Below are positions 61,795-64,000 of a DNA stretch of 64,000 bases, in pieces (position 1 is the first letter of the stretch; each line of letters begins with the position of its first letter). The position numbers were made by a program, and so were the translations under genes. Below the pieces are notes generated by a model that did not search any database, was not told the DNA's origin, and worked only from the letters and a program-made list of their open reading frames with translations. The DNA comes from Methyloprofundus sp. Its GTDB lineage: Bacteria; Pseudomonadota; Gammaproteobacteria; Methylococcales; Methylomonadaceae. Location: NCBI GenBank assembly GCA_016592635.1, contig AP023240.1:2955630-3019629 (forward strand). Direction: 5' to 3'.

Positions 61795-62736
61795 TTAAAG
61801 ATTAACAGCCCGTACATAAGCAATGACAACACTTAATGTCACAATACTAGCAACAGTTGAGATAATAATGCTAGTTGCTATCGGAGCTGTGCAAACTTGA
61901 TATTTCTGCGAAAAAATATAGGCACTGATACCCACAGGCATAGCAGAAGTAAGTAAAGCGGTACTTGCCCACAGTGGTGATATCTGGAATATATGAAAAA
62001 CCAATAGCCACACTAACAATGGAAATATGATAATTTTTAGCACTACTATCACTAATGCGGGCGCAATATGCCCCTGTACCTGATATTTATTCAGCGATGT
62101 CCCTAATACAAATAACGCGGTAGGAATTGCAGATTTACTGATTAAGGTGATGGCAGATTCTATAGGTGGATAGATAGCAATATTAAATATATTAATGAAA
62201 CCACCCAATATTAAGCTTGCAGTGATTGGGCTAGTGATTAACAACTTGACTACATTGATGATATTTTTTAACAAAGTAGAAAGTGCAAACTGCTGCCGCT
62301 CTGCAAGTAAAATACCTAAAGTAAACAACACTAGATTGTGGATAGAAATAATGATAAATAACGGCAACATTGCTTGCTCACCTAGAGTATAAATACAAAC
62401 AGGTAGGCCAACAATGGTCGCATTTGAGTATGCAGCTCCCATGCCGAATACACTTTGCTCTGCTGCTGAATAATGAAAAACAAATTTCGCTACCCAGACG
62501 CTAACCATGTAAATAAACAGCAATACCGTGTAGTAGGAAAACAAAAACTCCCATTGCATATTATCAGGAATTTCAGCATGTACAGTGCCAATAAAAAGAA
62601 GTGCAGGAATAGCATAGCTAAAGACAAACTTTGCAATTGCGTCACAACCAGACTCACTAAGCTGTTGCCGATTTGCCGCTAAATAACCGATTAGCACAAT
62701 CAAAAGTATTGGCAATACGGTGTCAAGAATTTTCAT
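61795..62736 (-). CDS. AEC-family transporter
   Basis: This 313-residue membrane protein has about ten helices and the AEC pattern: VLPILLIVLIGYLAANRQQLSESG, GAAYSNATIVGLPVCIYTLG, and TSAMPVGISAYIFSQKY near the end. It is distinct from the AEC protein at 24946. The substrate is unknown. The gene stands alone. Confidence 0.88.
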   Translation of the reverse strand: MKILDTVLPILLIVLIGYLAANRQQLSESGCDAIAKFVFSYAIPALLFIGTVHAEIPDNMQWEFLFSYYTVLLFIYMVSVWVAKFVFHYSAAEQSVFGMGAAYSNATIVGLPVCIYTLGEQAMLPLFIIISIHNLVLFTLGILLAERQQFALSTLLKNIINVVKLLITSPITASLILGGFINIFNIAIYPPIESAITLISKSAIPTALFVLGTSLNKYQVQGHIAPALVIVVLKIIIFPLLVWLLVFHIFQISPLWASTALLTSAMPVGISAYIFSQKYQVCTAPIATSIIISTVASIVTLSVVIAYVRAVNL

Positions 62737-62779
62737 GCGACTTATTTTTGGGTATTAATAGTGGGCCTGAGTGATAGAG

Positions 62780-62833
62780 GGCGCAAGCTTTAGCCTGCAT
62801 TATTCGCTATTCATGTAGGCTAAAATCTGCGCC
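62780..62833. repeat. REP-like palindrome
   Basis: GGCGCAAGCTTTAGCCTGCAT (62780-62800) is an inverted relative of ATGTAGGCTAAAATCTGCGCC (62813-62833), with a 12-base spacer. The GTAGG foot recalls the 52104-52177 pair. It lies between the AEC gene and the surface-protein gene, downstream of the latter. Confidence 0.5.
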
Positions 62834-62864
62834 GAAAATTCATACAATACGGATATATTATTGA

Positions 62865-63752
62865 TTATTTAGAGACTATAGTACTAGTAGTCACTGTTAA
62901 TTTTTTCAAACTTCCCCACCCGAGCAATGCAGATATAAACATCATCACGATAGGAAGTTCAGGCACTGCGGAGCCACTGGCTACATCTAATGAATTGATA
63001 GCTTGCGAATCAAACACAACGGTTAAAGTACTATATGCATCAGCAATGGCACCTGCACCGCCCGCAGCAGCCAATACCCCACCTGCAAGATAAAACTGCT
63101 CACCAGGATTTAAATCAATACTCAACTGCTTCGTTTCATTAACAGCACCATCGACAGTAAGAGTACGCTGGAATATTTGATCTTCTGGCAGTGATGCGTC
63201 TGCGGTAAGAGCTAAAGCACCTAATACTGCATATGGGTTAGTCGCTAACAAATCAGCAAAACCAATTTGTTCAGCTGTAAATAAGTACATTCCCACACCA
63301 AACCCCGTGGCTAAATCAGAATCAGGATTGGTAATATCCCCTTCAAAAGTGATGTTCAGCGACACAAGGCCAGCCGATAAGCCCGTATACTCATAACCCT
63401 GAATGGCAAAAGCAGCTGCACCAAGCCAAGAATCAGCCGTTGCACTTGTTTGCGTTTTAAGAATAGGGGTTGCCAGACTGCCACCCGTTACCGTCGCAAG
63501 AGCTTGTGCATCACCTTGAGCCACACTTACAACACCAGTAGCAGCAGTTAACTCATTAACTCCTCCCACTGACAATTCTTGATTCATTCCATCTAAAAAA
63601 ACACTAAAAGGAGAACATGTGTCACTAGGACAAGTCCCAGAAATGATACTAGCACTTGCTCCCCACTCAGTTAAGGTCGTAGCACTTGCAAGTAATGTAG
63701 TTGAAGCCAGAGAACTGACGCAGAGTATAGATCCTAAAATTATTTTTTTCAT
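62865..63752 (-). CDS. Exported protein with PEP-CTERM-like sorting tail
   Basis: This 295-residue protein has a signal peptide (MKKIILGSILCVSSLASTTLLASA), a beta-rich mature domain with a Cys pair (SGTCPSDTCSP), and a C-terminal tail VPELPIVMMFISALLGWGSLKK. The tail has the form of a PEP-CTERM signal (Pro-Glu-x-Pro, a hydrophobic helix, then basic residues), which is processed by exosortase. No exosortase gene is in the window. The tail lacks the canonical VPEP and so is only PEP-CTERM-like. Confidence 0.68.
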   Translation of the reverse strand: MKKIILGSILCVSSLASTTLLASATTLTEWGASASIISGTCPSDTCSPFSVFLDGMNQELSVGGVNELTAATGVVSVAQGDAQALATVTGGSLATPILKTQTSATADSWLGAAAFAIQGYEYTGLSAGLVSLNITFEGDITNPDSDLATGFGVGMYLFTAEQIGFADLLATNPYAVLGALALTADASLPEDQIFQRTLTVDGAVNETKQLSIDLNPGEQFYLAGGVLAAAGGAGAIADAYSTLTVVFDSQAINSLDVASGSAVPELPIVMMFISALLGWGSLKKLTVTTSTIVSK

Positions 63753-63932
63753 AACGAATAGATTATGCTGATTTATGTAAGAAAGTCGTGAATAGTAATT
63801 AAAAATAGCCTAATCTTACTAAGGAGTCAAGCCAATATAACTGCATAAAAACAGAAAATCTTCCGTATTACCAAAGCCCAAGCTGTTATACTTTTATTTC
63901 AAAATAGATTTAATCCACATACGAGGTGATTT

Positions 63933-64000
63933 ATGCCTACTCATATAATTAAATATCTCTCGATTCTAGCATGCGGTTTGGTACTTTTTCCTACATTGAC
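63933..64000 (+). CDS. Start of an exported protein, cut by the window end
   Basis: An ATG at 63933 behind CGAGGTGATTT opens MPTHIIKYLSILACGLVLFPTL, a typical signal peptide. Only 22 codons are in view, so nothing more can be said. It is divergent from the PEP-CTERM-like gene, and the 180 bases between must carry both promoters. Confidence 0.5.
   Translation, partial: MPTHIIKYLSILACGLVLFPTL

Overview
The window comes from an AT-rich gammaproteobacterium. The cluster accA-tilS-pyrG-kdsA-eno-ftsB-ispD-ispF-truD, the mreBCD-mrdA-mrdB cell-shape cluster, parC-mrcB and gatCAB are all typical of that class. The low GC, abundant intergenic palindromes, a PQQ alcohol dehydrogenase, a haem chemoreceptor and a PEP-CTERM-like surface protein fit a marine or sedimentary relative of the Methylococcales (methanotrophs). 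That placement is an inference: no methane monooxygenase, rRNA or tRNA gene is visible here.

Layout. 92-1681: a VAO-family flavoprotein. 1790-12575 (minus strand): the housekeeping cluster listed above, interrupted between accA and tilS by a two-gene ATPase plus TOPRIM module that looks like a split OLD/PARIS-type defence system. 12697-19315 (minus): rarA, lolA, mrcB (PBP1b) and parC. 19803-31522: a haem-type chemoreceptor, cysZ, divergent mtnA/mtaD (methylthioadenosine salvage), two transporters, a large secreted beta-propeller protein, a flavin reductase and pgk.

31763-39717 is the most interesting block. It is a tightly packed plus-strand operon, mostly with 4-8 base overlaps: a small cytochrome c, a membrane histidine kinase, a stand-alone receiver, a REC-PAS-GGDEF-EAL protein, a quinoprotein alcohol dehydrogenase, a cupredoxin-like lipoprotein and a beta-carbonic anhydrase. 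The dehydrogenase has the extra Asp two residues after the catalytic Asp that marks lanthanide-dependent enzymes. The lipoprotein has a His/Cys/His/Met set expected of a type 1 copper site. I read the block as a sensor-controlled periplasmic alcohol oxidation module with two candidate electron carriers.

39786-45420 (minus) is mreB-mreC-mreD-mrdA-mrdB, and 45591-48787 is gatCAB. A 2.0 kb insertion sequence at 48908-50908 is dead or frameshift-dependent: its transposase gene carries an A8-run frame break and a 144 bp miniature element with perfect terminal repeats and an 8 bp target duplication. 50946-63752 holds a cupin, a 2OG oxygenase, a U32 (RlhA-like) protein, a glutathione transferase, a tandem pair of dynamin-like GTPases, a lipoprotein, a Vps62-like secreted protein, a second AEC transporter and a surface protein. 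A new gene starts at 63933 and runs off the end.

Two genes, ftsB and mreC, have no ATG/GTG/TTG at the position where their families start. Both appear to begin at ATT or ATA behind a Shine-Dalgarno-like sequence. Several palindromic repeat families lie between genes; three of them have more than one copy in the window.
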